The notes: generated from the sequence alone by a model not told the origin. 64,000 nt of DNA from Isoetes taiwanensis (GCA_021234155.1 JAJEKV010000013.1:16595877-16659876); one strand, 5' to 3'. Numbered from the stretch's first letter, positions 32,233 to 45,190 are shown. Numbers and translations: made by a program.

Positions 32233-33290
32233 ACCTCCCACCTACCAACAGTCCTTAAAAATCATTTCAAACATCATGAGTGAATATCAGTCATGATTTA
32301 GAACATATGGATGTCACAGACAAGTGGACCTCTTCAAAAGATCTACCCACCAATAGCACATCAAGGCAAGCAATTATCTGTCCATCTGTCAAAATGTTAA
32401 AATCAGCAATATTTTTTAAGACATCAATAAAGTATAGAACATTTTACCTTGATTGACAAATGAAAGGTGAAGAAATTTTCCATCATGCATAGTATGAAGT
32501 GCATCTACAAAAGTTGTTTTACGGAGAAGCACACTCTGGATTAGGTGTCATCACTGCGATTAGTAGTAAACTTATGATTTGTAAATATAATATAGCGTTG
32601 TAAATCACAAAGCATGCACTCAAAGACAAAATCAAGGATGAAAAAATTGAAAAAAAACCTTGTCCACAGTGGTTATCTCGGGAGAAAGACACGGGGCAAC
32701 AACATGCAACAAAATATCTTTAAACCTGCATAAGAAAATTGTTTAGCATCTAATGATATAGAGAAGGTAAAAGCAGGCGGGTTGTATGTACCATCGTTAG
32801 AATCCCTTGAGGCTTATTGAAACTTGAGACAACTCACTGGAGCTAACCCGAAATTCACGCATTTTCTGCGCCCATGATAAAAACACTATCAAAAGGCACC
32901 ACGGTGGCAACCACCGCAACATATGCAATTGTCTAAGAAGAAAGAAGAATATATGCGGGCTCATACATCAACTTAAAACATAATTCATAAAACTTTAATA
33001 GACATAACAAGACCTCGAAATTATGAGGGAAAAGAATAAGCAAATAATGTGTTGCCATAATAAAACATCTGAATAATCTTTACAAAATCAAACTCACGTA
33101 CTTTATGCCTTCCGTGATCGAGAGAACCTACAGGTTGGCCGATACATCCTTTCATGCAATGTTTCAATCCGATGAAGCGGGGCTGTTCATAAAGCTTTGT
33201 TAGAATGCTAGGTCGTCCCAAAATGTTAGGATGCAAATTGCAATAATTCCATACCACCCATTCCATTTTCCCATTCTCGTTCAACATCTT
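32233..33290. other. No gene identified
   Basis: Mostly A+T-rich. The minus strand at 33080-33270 keeps an open frame (NLHPNILGRPSILTKLYEQP) beyond the CBS exon, but it matches nothing I know and is probably intron. Confidence 0.4.
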
Positions 33291-33299
33291 CCCACTGCG

Positions 33300-33580
33300 G
33301 TTTTGCAATTGCATTTCCTTTCTCTGCTTTGCCCTTTCCATGCGTGCAATTGCATCATCTAGGAACTTAGTGATATCTAAAAGAGCCACAACTTCACCAT
33401 TTTCCACAACGGGGAGATGCCTAAACTTTCTGGACAATGCAAACGGACAATAAAATATAGATTCTGAGAACAACTTATCGAATAATTGTCATAACCTAGT
33501 CAAGCGGTACCTTATCGGTAATGATTCCACATAAATAATGCGCTTGAATCGGTAGAAGTGCGACATCCACCCGCCAGGTT
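33300..33580 (-). pseudogene. CBSCBSPB-type protein (CBS-pair plus PB1), two exon pieces
   Basis: At 33580-33500 the minus strand encodes RVDVALLPIQAHYLCGIITD, the end of the first CBS motif of plant CBSCBSPB proteins. At 33429-33310, after a GTCCAG acceptor, it encodes FRHLPVVENGEVVALLDITK followed by FLDDAIARMERA, the end of the second CBS motif. These proteins pair CBS domains, which bind adenosyl ligands, with a PB1 interaction domain. Between the pieces about 25 codons of the family are absent or scrambled, and the PB1 domain is not found, so this is a decayed fragment. It lies on the minus strand below motif M copy 2. Confidence 0.75.
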
Positions 33581-34156
33581 TGCCATTCTCCGGCATGCAT
33601 CGAAGAATTGCTTAAGCCATCGGTATTGTTAGTGCTTTGGACGACCTTAGCTTTCTCCGGTCGACTGTGATAATCCATAACTCAACCATTATATGCAACT
33701 TACTTGGGCCCTATTACGGTGTTCTCTGAGAAGATTTTGGAGGAAGTGGCCACATTCAACTAATTGAGGAGAGTATTTTACATAATGCTTCCACCTTCAT
33801 GGCCATTCACAAACCGTTGAATCACATCCAACTACAACTAGCAATTTAGGCGGGGCTAGATTCATAGATTAAAGCCCAACAACACTCAAAAATATGCATC
33901 ACACTAAATCAACCTGTCATAACGAATATTCAAAGAAAAACATCGACTTCTAATAATCATGCATGCTAAAACAGATATATCTTGGTGTGCCCCATAAAAC
34001 CGGCACAACAACATCGAATGCCAAAGCCACAATTATTTTGGAATCTTAAAATGCAAAAGCAAATTATATCATAAAAAGCAATACACGAATAAGAGCATTT
34101 GGTACTCCAAACACCGGGTATTCTAATTCAACTTAAATCTTCCAGTAGACATTGCA

Positions 34157-34339
34157 TCAAATGAGTAGATAATTGATGCTCTCCAAGACTTTAGCCATCA
34201 CGGGTTCAAGCATATTTAAGGCAAAAACTTCGTATATCGCGCCACGAGAAGGTCGCAGCCCATCTTGAATGTCGGTTATCCGTTTAGGAAAAAACCTATA
34301 GGATCGATCCCGCTCTCGTGGTGCTTTCGGAACATGCAA
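34157..34339 (-). other. ORF, function unknown
   Basis: A 60-codon minus-strand ORF with GLRPSRGAIYEVFALNMLEP as its most protein-like part. No family recognised. Confidence 0.2.
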
Positions 34340-34721
34340 AAAGCGGCTTGCGGCTCCACAGACCTCATTGGTTTATTCTGACAAAAAGATTTCCAGTGGT
34401 CATCTATTCGAGAATCTTCTAAGGAAGCCATGAGCAAAACCCGTCACGGACAGCAAAAACCTCCTCGAGCACAAACACCGATTGGGTCCCTCAAAATATT
34501 ACAAAACCAATCGTTATCTACAACTGAACCCATCAAAGATTTTTTGCCGCATACCCACAATCAAACGATTTTTTAACGAGCATATTCACCAAGAAAAACC
34601 ATCAAGGATTGCAAAATGTAAAGATGAAAGAGGCTAATCCATACACGGTGGAACCGTGCACATTAGATTGTTGCCATGCACCTCAAGAACCGTGATGCGT
34701 GTTAAAAGCTTTCGACTTGGA

Positions 34722-34803
34722 ACTTACATCCAAGTGCTTAAGATTGGTAAGGTTGCCCAAAGAAGCCTAATAGTGCCGTTAATCTTTGCCATTAAGCTTG
34801 TTA
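34722..34803 (-). pseudogene. Leucine-rich-repeat fragment (receptor-like protein type)
   Basis: The minus strand reads NKLNG, then after two stops ASLGNLTNLKHLDVSS. The LGNLTNLKHLDVSS pattern with a preceding NxLxG is the plant-specific LRR of receptor-like kinases and proteins. Only one to two repeats remain and stops interrupt them. LRR motifs are short, so confidence is limited. Confidence 0.45.
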
Positions 34804-35033
34804 CTGGCTGAATTTGAAGCTACCGCACCCGCGGATATATCGAGCCAACATTCAAGAAAAGCAAGAAGAGAACCGAACAAATGGACCTATAAATGAAGGT
34901 ATATATTTAGACAACACAACAATGTAGGAAACCTCTGTCAATGTGTGGCGCCCGAAATCCGCCATAGCCTTCAACCATAGCCAACAGAAAAAAATCACTC
35001 CAAGTTTGCTTGAAGAAGGCTCGACTCCGTGAC

Positions 35034-35076
35034 TGTTTTTTCTTAAGGAGAGGCGACCAATGTGGTCGGATTAGCT
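35034..35076. repeat. ~40-bp motif M, copy 2
   Basis: CTGTTTTTTCTTAAGGAGAG, GCGACCAATGTGGTCGG, ATTAGCT. Includes the perfect hairpin CGACCA-ATG-TGGTCG. See copy 1 at 27971; outside this string the two loci differ. Confidence 0.75.
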
Positions 35077-35124
35077 TTGGCCGGGCTTCGGCTACTTCAG
35101 CGTATCAACATGCCTAATCACTTC

Positions 35125-35248
35125 TTCAATCGATGGTCCAGATGAAATGCCTCAATTTCAAGGGCCAAGATTAAAAGCCCCAAAACTTCAATCGATGGTC
35201 CAGATGAAATGCCCCAATTTCAAGGGTCGAGATTAAAAGCCCCAAATC
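35125..35248 (+). repeat. 62-bp tandem duplication
   Basis: TTCAATCGATGGTCCAGATG starts at 35125 and 35187. Both copies end in GATTAAAAGCCCCAAA, the border word also seen in families around 13005 and 45310. Confidence 0.9.
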
Positions 35249-35249
35249 A

Positions 35250-35435
35250 GAGGGCTGCTTGGGGTGATTCGAGGTGTCACCATCCGCACCGGCCATCTCG
35301 AGAGATGGGCGGTAGAGATCAATCTCTACCAAAAGGGGTTTGCTTGGGGTGATTCGAGGTGTCACCTTTTGGACCGTCCATCTCAGAGATGGACGGCCGA
35401 GATCAATCTCTACCGAAAGTTGGTAGAGATTATAT
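35250..35435 (+). repeat. Dispersed repeat family P, diverged copy, ending in (TA)n
   Basis: Two subunits starting GCTTGGGGTGATTCGAGGTG. The second carries GTCCATCTCAGAGATGGAC, the family hairpin. The copy runs directly into a 146-bp (TA)n microsatellite. Confidence 0.8.
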
Positions 35436-35584
<149 letters not shown>

Positions 35585-35599
35585 CTTATGTTTGTTCTT

Positions 35600-35830
35600 A
35601 TCCGGTGGCCCATCCGTTCGAGATCCGGCGGCTCCGCGTGGGTTTGGGGCGTATCCTACGGCCCGGATGGCATGGGAGTTTACATATGTAATATGCACCA
35701 TGCTCCTACGGTCCCAGTTGATCTCGATCCCCGACCGTCCGGTCCGAGATCCGACGCGGCTCCGCGTGGCTTGGGACACATCCTACGGTCCACGTGGCTT
35801 TGGGAATTATATGTAATAGATCCTACGGCT
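35600..35830 (+). repeat. Diverged GC-rich tandem repeats
   Basis: GAGATCCGGCGGCTCCGCGTGG near 35619 recurs as GAGATCCGACGCGGCTCCG near 35747. TATCCTACGG or ATCCTACGG occurs at 35652, 35779 and 35820. Two to three old copies of a ~130-bp unit; not coding. Confidence 0.6.
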
Positions 35831-35879
35831 CATATTGCTTTTATATGGTGAGATCTTGATCGTTGATCGAGTCTAAGGA

Positions 35880-35982
35880 ATGCTTGTTCCTTAAAGAAAG
35901 GCTTTTAAAATTTTTTGTGTTATTGGGGGGGATTCGAACCCTGGTCCTTAACCCCCCACTCTAACCACTAGACCAAGCATTA
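35880..35982 (-). mobile_element. tRNA-derived SINE head or tRNA pseudogene
   Basis: On the minus strand an A box (TGGTCTAGTGG, 35975-35965) is followed ~25 bp later by a B box (GGTTCGAATCC, 35940-35930), the spacing of an RNA polymerase III promoter. The anticodon arm and acceptor stem do not fold as a normal tRNA, and an A-rich stretch follows the B box. A SINE head is more likely than a working tRNA gene. Confidence 0.55.
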
Positions 35983-36179
35983 ATTCTATAAATAATTTAT
36001 GTTTCAAATATACTTAAGGGTAATGTTGTAATTAAGATAAAATAGACTATAATATTTCAAAATGTTCCAGAAAGTTCTAAAATGTTCTAGAAATTTCTAG
36101 AATGTAAGGGAGTCCAGGAGAATTAAAGGGAATATAAGGACCATGCTAAAACTGGAACAATGCGGCGTAGGACATATTA

Positions 36180-36420
36180 ATTTTCTTGTATATATATACA
36201 AGTTTTTGTACTATCAATGGGTTATCTGCTATGGTTTATGAACATATGAGAGTAAGATCCAAGCTGTTATCCCGATTGGCAATAGCTATTATCCATTATA
36301 ATGGATTGTTACAATGAAGATGAAATAAAATGAAGATGCACCCTTTGGTCAAACGTCCAACCAAATCACTAATTAATCCTCGACCAAAGACACCATCAAT
36401 GTCTCAATCAAACCCTGCAA
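36180..36420 (+). repeat. Short piece of dispersed family D
   Basis: CTTGTATATATATACAAGTT, TTTGTACTATCAATGGGTTA parallels 20970-21015. The similarity fades after about 60-80 bp. Confidence 0.5.
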
Positions 36421-39170
36421 AAAATACAAAAGGAGAGATGTCTTAGCTTGGTATCACAATACACTTTGAATTTATGTGCCTTACACTCATGAAGCACTAG
36501 AACCATACAAAATGTTTGAAATGTTATATTGCAAGATAACCACACAGCAATTGTGAAAGCTTAGACTCATGATTTCCTTCCCATAAGAAGGCTTCGTTGG
36601 TGGTATGGACAAATCATGCCAATGTTTTGGCAAACACCTTAAAGCATGTACTCTAAGAGACGCTTGTCAATAATCTAAAAAACTTCAAACAGAAGCAAAT
36701 GCCCACAAAATATATACTGCATCTATAAAAAAACTAAGAGAACTTGATGAGCTGAGAATTTCAACAGAAATAATTTAACTCAATCAGACTTCATGAGGGG
36801 ATTTCTAGAGACGGGCCCCTAAGCTCAACCATAGCTCCAAGTCACCCAAGATATAGGATTTAGACCATGCAAAAAAGGAAAAATCGCTTAAAGCAACGGA
36901 GCAGAGCAATAAAGCAAAGATGAAAAGAAGAAATAATCTAGTGGAGCTTACCGGCCTAATCATGAATCTTCAAAGATGTGCGCTTACTCTGTCGAAAACA
37001 TGCATAGGCAAATCATCCCCTTAGTAAGGGCAAGCTAACAACATTCAAATATTTAAGCAAAGATCTTCGCAACTGCTAGCATTGGCATACAAAAATGCTT
37101 CCGTATCTTAGCTTCTCTAATAACGGAACTACAGTACTGGCAGAAACAACTACACGATGCAGAAATAAGAAATCGCATAGATCTATTCAAATTTTATGCA
37201 CAAATTCTGAGAAAATATGCAGGAAGCTTAACAAAGCTAAAATGATCGTGTAAATGAGTAGCTTGAAAGAAAGAAGATTGGGTTTTTGCAGTCCGGGAAT
37301 GTGTCCTGCCCATCTTCGCCTTCGCTGCATAAATAAAAAACCAAGTAAATTTGAGCTTTCCGCCAATTTTTCGCCACGCTCGTCCAACAATGATGGATGT
37401 TTGGCTTATGTTGAATAAAACAATCACAATACCTTCTTTCCAAATCAAGTGACAATGGTTTCATATCAAATATAATATACTCTCTCGCTTAACTCGAGGA
37501 AATGAAATTTCAAATTTTTCTATTGCATGGCATTACACGAATTCATAGCTCAAGCACGCCAATTTAATAACTAGAGTATCATAGATAACTAGAGTATCAT
37601 AGATATCCCAGCAAGACAAAATGTGTTTGCCCATGCCTGCTATTTTTCAGTCATTCCTGGAATGCTATTATAATTTTCATTCCCTTCCATGTAGTCAAGT
37701 CATTACACCAGGCATTCGTTCAGCATTGAGTCAAACCGCTAAAATGTCTGAGACCATTTTTATGACCATTTTTCAAGTCAAAGTTGTTCAAATATTGACC
37801 CTAGAGTATTTAGATATCACCAGACTGAAAACGCATTGCCACTCCTAAACAATTTTAGCATAAGGCTTACAGCAAGGAACATGGTTCACCAACCTTTGTA
37901 TGTGTCATTTGAAAGTCAAAATTGCAAAAAAAATTGTATGATAAATTGGAACGTCGAACCAAAATTTTTACTAAACTGAAGGAGTCTGAGTTGAAGGTGA
38001 AGACATCTAAGTGAATAAGGTGAAAGCAGAAGGTCAAGCTAAATTTGAATTCAACTGAAGAGGCATTAGCTTTTCTACCTATAAACATATAGCATGATCT
38101 ATAGGTAAAGTCTTCAACATGCACACTTGGAAAGTGTCCATTTCATGGGATTATGCACAAATATTGCAATTATAATTTCCAAGAATTCTATCTAGTTAAA
38201 GAGATCACAAGACCTGTTATGTTAACACATTCCCCTTTCCTCATTCCGCAAAGTATTAAAGCGCATCACATTATGCCTATAAGAATTTGTCGCTGCACAA
38301 GAAAAGTGTTTCACATTCTGGAAGCATGAAACAGAAAAGCTTGCTAACTTATTTCGGGTGTCAACTTTCTTAAAAGCAAAGCATTCAAAAGAAGCGCGGC
38401 TTCACATGGCATTTTCTGAGCGAGTTTTAACTCCAAGATATTCCTCTAGCTACCATCTAACATCTAACAAGTCCAAAATCCCCAATGTGCTACAAAAAAA
38501 TTGTGAAAACAACTACTTAGCATGATCGACCTTCTATGATGCCATCTGTTTCCCAATGTTCAAGCAAAGCCAAAATGATTTTGAGAAATGTGATTAAACT
38601 AAATTGACTAGAGAAAATTTTTGCAATACCAGACAATCTGTTGCCACACTCTGATCATCAGGCCTGATCATAATGCACTAAATGCTTTGAATGCTTTGAC
38701 CAGGCACTAAGGATGCATTTTGAACTTGTTAAGCCGCAGGTAGAACTGTTCCTCTAAACTACTAAACTCTAAGGTTTAAGTTTTGCACAACCAAAATATA
38801 TCAGCCTTTGTATCAACTTCTGCAATGGATGCCATGTACATATAATTGTTTGAACTCAGAATGCCTGATTAAGCTTTCATTCCAGGTGGCTACTTGTATT
38901 GCAGAACCAAGACTTAGAACATCAACTCCATCAATATATGTACTCCAATTGGCAAGCAATTATGCCATACCTACACATATTACAACTTCCTTATTAAATA
39001 TTGTCAGGATGTAAAAAATCATCAACTAAAAACACACCATTTCAAGATACAACCATCTCCGCAACTTCCCACTATTAAACCATGATTACAAAAGATTGTG
39101 ACTGCCTCAACTGCACAAAACAATGGTTCATGTGCATCGGCAATGATGCATCATTGGTTTTTAACATTAT
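36421..39170. other. No gene recognised in 2.7 kb
   Basis: A minus-strand frame at 37464-37237 (SLDLERRYCDCFIQHKPN) and scattered short frames are the only candidates, and none matches a family I know. No repeats stand out. Probably intron or decayed sequence between gene pieces. Confidence 0.4.
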
Positions 39171-39182
39171 CAGAATACTTAC

Positions 39183-39430
39183 CTTATTTGAAGGAGTGAC
39201 CGGCCAAATATGCGTATGCAAAGAAACAACTTATCTATAATTCTTGGCACTCTTAATACATTAAAGGCCTTCCTTGTGACAACAACCTCCAAAGCATCTG
39301 ATTTAAGAGCATATCCATGTTCTGAAAGAAATTCCACAGTGGCCATGTCATAACTCATTATTGACCACTCTATGTTGTCATTACCGTGCAGTAGAACACT
39401 TGAAGCTGGAACTGTGCATCCCTCTAACAG
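39183..39430 (-). pseudogene. Exon-like frame, function unknown
   Basis: About 80 codons open on the minus strand (SYDMATVEFLSEHGYALKSD, LEVVVTRKAFNVLRVPRI) end exactly at a CAAATAAG/GTAAGT donor. The sequence is convincingly protein-like but not recognised. It lies in line with other minus-strand gene pieces. Confidence 0.4.
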
Positions 39431-39879
39431 GTTTAAGGAAATGATTCAGAGAGACCAAATTACCAGCAATAGTCTCCAGATGATAGAGGGCATTGCATTG
39501 TTTGCATGATGGGCTCTATCAAGATGAGGTGATGATCCCGATCAGAATTATTGCCTGTAGGGCCAGAACTAAAATGCCTTTTGCCTTGATGCAGGAGCAC
39601 AATTAATTATAAGTATAGCACATGACCTGACTTCCTGCCTAAGAACCAAGCATGCCGTTATGATCTTTTGAACTTCAAATTTCCAAGGACTCAGCTATGC
39701 ACTTAGACAACTTGGAATAGGAATCATGTGCATGAGAATTTCCTGTATGACCATGCATGCACAGGAAGGAGAGTTTGTGCCCTGAAAAGATCAGTTGGAA
39801 TTTGGAAGAAGCCGAGGGGCTTAAGCAATTGACAATGTTACGCTAGAAAAAATTTGCATGATTGCCATACTTGACTATT

Positions 39880-40178
39880 ATAAATAAATGACCATTTACT
39901 TTCTCTAGGCATTTGGCATACATCATGTTGTCTTGGGGTGCATGACCAAGATTTCTTTTGATGAGCTCCTCAATTATCTTTGGCAGCCTAGAAGGATCTA
40001 CAACACCTTCTGCATAAATTACCGTTTTCCCTCCAATATCAACGAGTGTCACATTCACCTGGCTGGAAAGCAAGATAAAGAGTCCATATAATCCAAACAG
40101 CGATACATTGTTATTTAGAGGAGCCACAAAACTCACCTCAAAACGTATAGCAGTGCTTGCACTTATACCTGTCTGCAC
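39880..40178 (-). pseudogene. Two exon-like segments, function unknown
   Basis: A 42-bp exon-like block at 40178-40137 (VQTGISASTAIRF, CAG acceptor, GAG/GTGAGT donor) is followed by a second after TTTCCAG at about 40062 (VTLVDIGGKTVIYAEGVV, PSRLPKIIEELIKRN). The second has a beta-beta-alpha feel like small metal- or ligand-binding domains, but I cannot assign it. Confidence 0.35.
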
Positions 40179-40756
40179 CTGCATGTAAGAATTCATGTGT
40201 AAACAATTTCGAGCAATTAGAAGCCTATTCATTTTCCCCTTGAATTTACAATAGGAGTAAACTACCCGTGTGATGAGCAAGCAACCTGAATATTGCAGCT
40301 GGTCCAAAACATCCACAGGGCAAATACTTGTGAACGTGGTTGTAAATGGCACCACTTAGACAATCTGTTATGTCTTATAATTGTTCGGACAGAAGATCTG
40401 GGAAGCGTTGTTCAATGGCCAACGTGTTAAAAATACGTTCGCATGATGTTTCAATCCAACCACATTATAAGCTGATTCATCCGTAAAATCTAGCAGGGGC
40501 TTCCCCATCGAACTTTGTTTGAGTTGGAGATCTTGTTGTGGATAATGTGATATGTGGCTTAGATAAGTGCAAAGAATCTAAATCTAGTACACAGGATTCA
40601 CGCAGCTTTGATGCTATAGCAAAGGCATCTGCTTCACGAGACCATTAAGCTGTTGACATGAAAGAGCATAACTAGAATAAAAGTGAGCAAGCCAAGTTCG
40701 TTTACGATTGTATGAGCTGCTTGCAAAATGAACTGCTCCATTTTCAATATACATAC

Positions 40757-40871
40757 CAGGCCTGTACGCATTGACATTTGCACCCAGATTTAAAAGAGTT
40801 ATAACCATATCAAATAGCTCTGGTCGGGTACAAACTAGAGTCAGGGGTGTCTTTCCATCCTTATCAACCCA
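40757..40871 (-). pseudogene. XBAT34/35-type ankyrin-RING E3 ligase, ankyrin exon
   Basis: A 115-bp exon with a TTTCAG acceptor and a CTG/GTATGT donor encodes WVDKDGKTPLTLVC, ELFDMVITLLNLG and ANVNAYRPG. This is the first ankyrin repeat of plant XBAT34/XBAT35-type RING E3 ligases, where DKEGKTPLI...LGANVNAYRPG is highly conserved. The exon starting with the N-terminal methionine, the next ankyrin exon (HAGTPLHHAA) and the RING are not visible. The flanking intron at 40575-40749 is duplicated at 41933-42110. Isolated fragment. Confidence 0.8.
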
Positions 40872-41304
40872 CTGAAAAGCACATGCATAAAAACAAATGA
40901 GAAAACCTCCCATGTCAACAACCTGCAATTATGGTTTACTTTAAAGAATGTCTGCAAAAGAGAACGCAAGTGCATGTATGTGCAGATGCTCTATCTATGC
41001 ATCTATAATTTGCTGAAAGTAGAATGTTTGACGTTTTGACAAAATGTATTGGTCTTACCAGCAAGTTCCGTCCACTTCAATTGAGTCTGAAGCCTCCAGA
41101 AAAACTTCCACTATATATCATGTTTATAAATAAGCAATATACGTAGTTTTAGTGATAGATCTGCCACTTGGCATAGAATCAATTAATATAGCCATCCCGA
41201 CTAAGGCATTCAAATATCTGCATTTGTGACAGGCCAACACAAGACAATGTAATGACATTTAGTCTTATAATATAGATTTGGAAGTCTGCCAAAGTTGAAA
41301 ACTT

Positions 41305-41705
41305 ACTTGCTCGGCAAATACTGCTGCTTGAAGGCTTCGAAGAACAGCATTTGCAGCCTTTGCTCCTCTCCAACAGCGTCTTTGGACGAGCTTTGGTCCT
41401 CTCGGTCCACACTCGTTGTCCCTTCTCTATACGCACAATTCCCAGCTTGTGCTAAAGAATCGTGTTGGAAAACGACATGCTTCCCCAGTCCTCCAGCATG
41501 AACTTGAAGACCACAAGTTGAGCGGCCAGGAGGTGGCCTCACATAAAGTAATCCACTTGGGCCTTGGTCCACACCAACACTGCTTATTGAAGTTGAACGA
41601 GAAGAATACGGCAAATTCACATCCAAAGATGGGGGATAAGAAAGGTCCATAGTAAAACCAACATTCCCGACAGGCCCAGAAGAGATATTCCTTTGTCTTT
41701 TAACT
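41305..41705 (-). other. Long minus-strand ORF, function unknown
   Basis: The frame is open for about 130 codons and contains a Met at 41650 (MDLSYPPSLDVNLPYSSRST, GLLYVRPPPGRSTCGLQVHA, EEQRLQMLFFEAFKQQYLPS). It ends near an AGCAAG/TAAGTT site. Ser/Pro-rich then acidic-helical; no domain recognised. It could be the N-terminal exon of a gene whose remainder is lost. Confidence 0.3.
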
Positions 41706-42110
41706 TTCCAATTTCGTTGCAGCCTAGACAGGTAAGTTAGCGACCAGAGAGTGAGTACTGGAATTTGACAAGCAAAAAAAAAAAAAGATATAAAGCTACC
41801 TCATGAGGGCCCCATAAAAGATCGTGTTAGCAATGTCCTTTCCCGTTGACATGTCCAGAGATACTTTGCTTCCTCTTTAACCATATAGGTGGCATTAGAA
41901 AAACATTACCTTGGAACTTCCTGCCATTTTAAAATCTAAATCTAGTACACAGGATTCACGCAGCTTTGATGCTATAGCAAAGGCATCTGCTTCACGAGAC
42001 CATTAATTAAGCTGTTGACATGAAAGAGCATAACTAGAATAAAAGTGAGCAAGGCAAGTTCGTTTATGATCATATGAGCTGCTTGCAAAATGAACTGCTC
42101 CATTTTCAAT

Positions 42111-43544
<1,434 letters not shown>

Positions 43545-43579
43545 TGAGTCTAGAATCCTCCAAATCCATCTTTTTCACC

Positions 43580-44530
43580 TAGTCGTGTATATAAATGTGT
43601 GCTTGATGATCATTTGAGTTGCATTTAAGCAACTGTCTGCGAATATCACTTGTCCATGGATTTCCCCTCCAATGTGCATAGCCATCTTTGTCTGCCCACT
43701 TCATTTATTGTGAGCCTCCATCAATGCTTATAAGCTCATCTTTCCATGGCTTAATTTTAATTTTGGGCCTATTTCCATAAACAAAAGGTTAGTTGGTAGT
43801 TTGTCCAAGAAAATAATCAGATAAAGTGCAACTTGCTTACCATCCCCAAAATGAAAAAGCTGGAAATGGGATGTCAAAGTGTTCATCTGTGCTACAGTAG
43901 CCAAATAAAGGCGGTGGAATATCAGCAGACTCAAAAGTCTCTTTTGAAAATTTGAGGTATGTCCTGGCAATTAAAGTAGAGTTGAACATCCTCAAACTGT
44001 CCAGGAAATTTATCCAGCAGGTTGACAAACCCCTAGAGAGTGAACATCATTCTGGATTGAATGCACCTATAATAGAGTTCTGTGTAGAGTTTCCCCTGAC
44101 GTATGACAATTCGAAAAGCAGCTGTTTTCTTGGCCAGATTTAAACTTTCCAAAGTTATGCCCTTTGTCTTCCATGGTGCCAAATCTTTCCTTATCCACTT
44201 GAAGTAACTAGGCCAGGAACCTGGTTGAATGGTTGTAGTGTTGGCCTTTGGCCCCAAAATTTTCCCAGCAGTATATGCACAAGTAACTGCTGTTGGCATC
44301 CTGGAAATGATTTTCCACAACGTGGGCTTCCTCATTGTGTGCCAAGGTGGTGCCCCAAGATTTTCCCCAGCCACAATCTTGAACCGTTGTTGTATGAAAA
44401 TGAAACAAGCCATGACAAGAAACAAGTACCATATGATCTTAATTCTCTGTCTGGCTTTCGCATAGGCACTAGAATGCGGAGACCTAAACTTCTTAAGTTT
44501 CCTTAACATAAATGTTAACGGCCTTGCCAT
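43580..44530 (-). pseudogene. CAP10/Rumi-type glycosyltransferase (DUF821), decayed
   Basis: The minus strand opens with an ATG at 44528 or just downstream and a type-II signal anchor (IIWYLFLVMACFIFI). CAP10-domain pieces follow: WPSYFKWIRKDLAPWKTKGI, KTAAFRIVIRQGKLY, then PPPLFGYCSTDEHFDIPFP and AFSFWGW up to a GTAAGC donor at 43840. The next exon (43768 to about 43582) gives PKIKIKPWKDELISIDGG and YAHWRGNPWTSDIRRQLLKC. The intron phase (TG/G for Trp) is preserved. Disruptions: TAG at 44035-44033 in place of TGG (FTLWG), a frameshift before the DIPPPLF segment, a TAA after GGSQ, and TAG for the Trp ending the second exon. The family are Golgi/ER O-glucosyl- or xylosyltransferase-like proteins. 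The C-terminus is missing. Confidence 0.85.
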
Positions 44531-44920
44531 TGTCGACTTCTATGCATCAACGAGTTTTAAGCTTTCGAGCAAAATAATACCCAGAGACCGAGCAAAAGAA
44601 TATCCACAAAAAAAAAAGAAAACGTTAGAATTAGAAATAAGGAAGGGAAAATTCAGACATAGGAAGGGAGAACGAACCCAAATCTTGAGCAACACCGTCA
44701 ATAGTAGCTCCCATGCTTTCCCATCCAACACTGAGTTTTCTGCAATCACGCCTGCTGGGCTTGCTCTGGGCAGAGCAAAGTGAAGACTGGACGCAATTCA
44801 CTCTGAAGATATTCTTTACGGGAAGAATCCTGAAAATTAGAGATGGTTTATCAGTGCCAAAATCACCGCCATATATGGAATCGTACCTACCTTGGAAGTG
44901 CTAGATGATGGCAATCCTGC

Positions 44921-45190
44921 TCAAAGCGACCATGGCGGCGCAGAGTACGCCTTTCCTTGCTTCAATGAACTCGGCCTTGTTACACCTACAAATAAAGAAC
45001 TATCACTGGAGATAATCGCCGGAGCAGTCGCTTCATTGCCACTATGGCCGAATGTATAAAAGAAATGCACCAGCCATTTGCCAACCGAAATCCGGGCGCA
45101 GGCTGATCCGTCGATCCAATCCTGATTGAAATGAATAAAACCGGCCCAGTTCCAGAATTTTCGATAGGATCTTATGCCAACACTATTCAA
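44921..45190 (-). other. ORF, function unknown
   Basis: An 89-codon minus-strand ORF (RKFWNWAGFIHFNQDWIDGS) with no recognised domain. It sits upstream of the CAP10-type pseudogene on the same strand and could be an unrelated first exon or chance. Confidence 0.2.

Larger units (their letters stand above)
40575..42110. repeat. 175-bp segment duplicated at 40575-40749 and 41933-42110
   Basis: Both copies run from AATCTAAATCTAGTACACAG to AACTGCTCCATTTTCAAT. They differ by a short insertion (ATTAATTAAGC versus ATTAAGC) and about four bases. Copy 1 lies at the splice donor side of the XBAT-type exon; copy 2 is 1.2 kb away without that exon. Confidence 0.9.

Noticed and set aside
24000-35080. Calling the fragment clusters Helitrons outright
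   Set aside because: No paired TC start and hairpin plus CTRR end could be shown, and motif M does not fit either terminus cleanly.
35917-35982. Functional tRNA gene
   Set aside because: The A and B boxes are good, but the anticodon arm and acceptor stem do not pair.
39880-40178. Heavy-metal-associated (HMA) domain
   Set aside because: The beta-strand pattern is vaguely similar but there is no CxxC metal site and no clear match.
44208-44506. ORFs on both strands overlapping the CAP10-type exon
   Set aside because: Shadow frames of the glycosyltransferase coding sequence.
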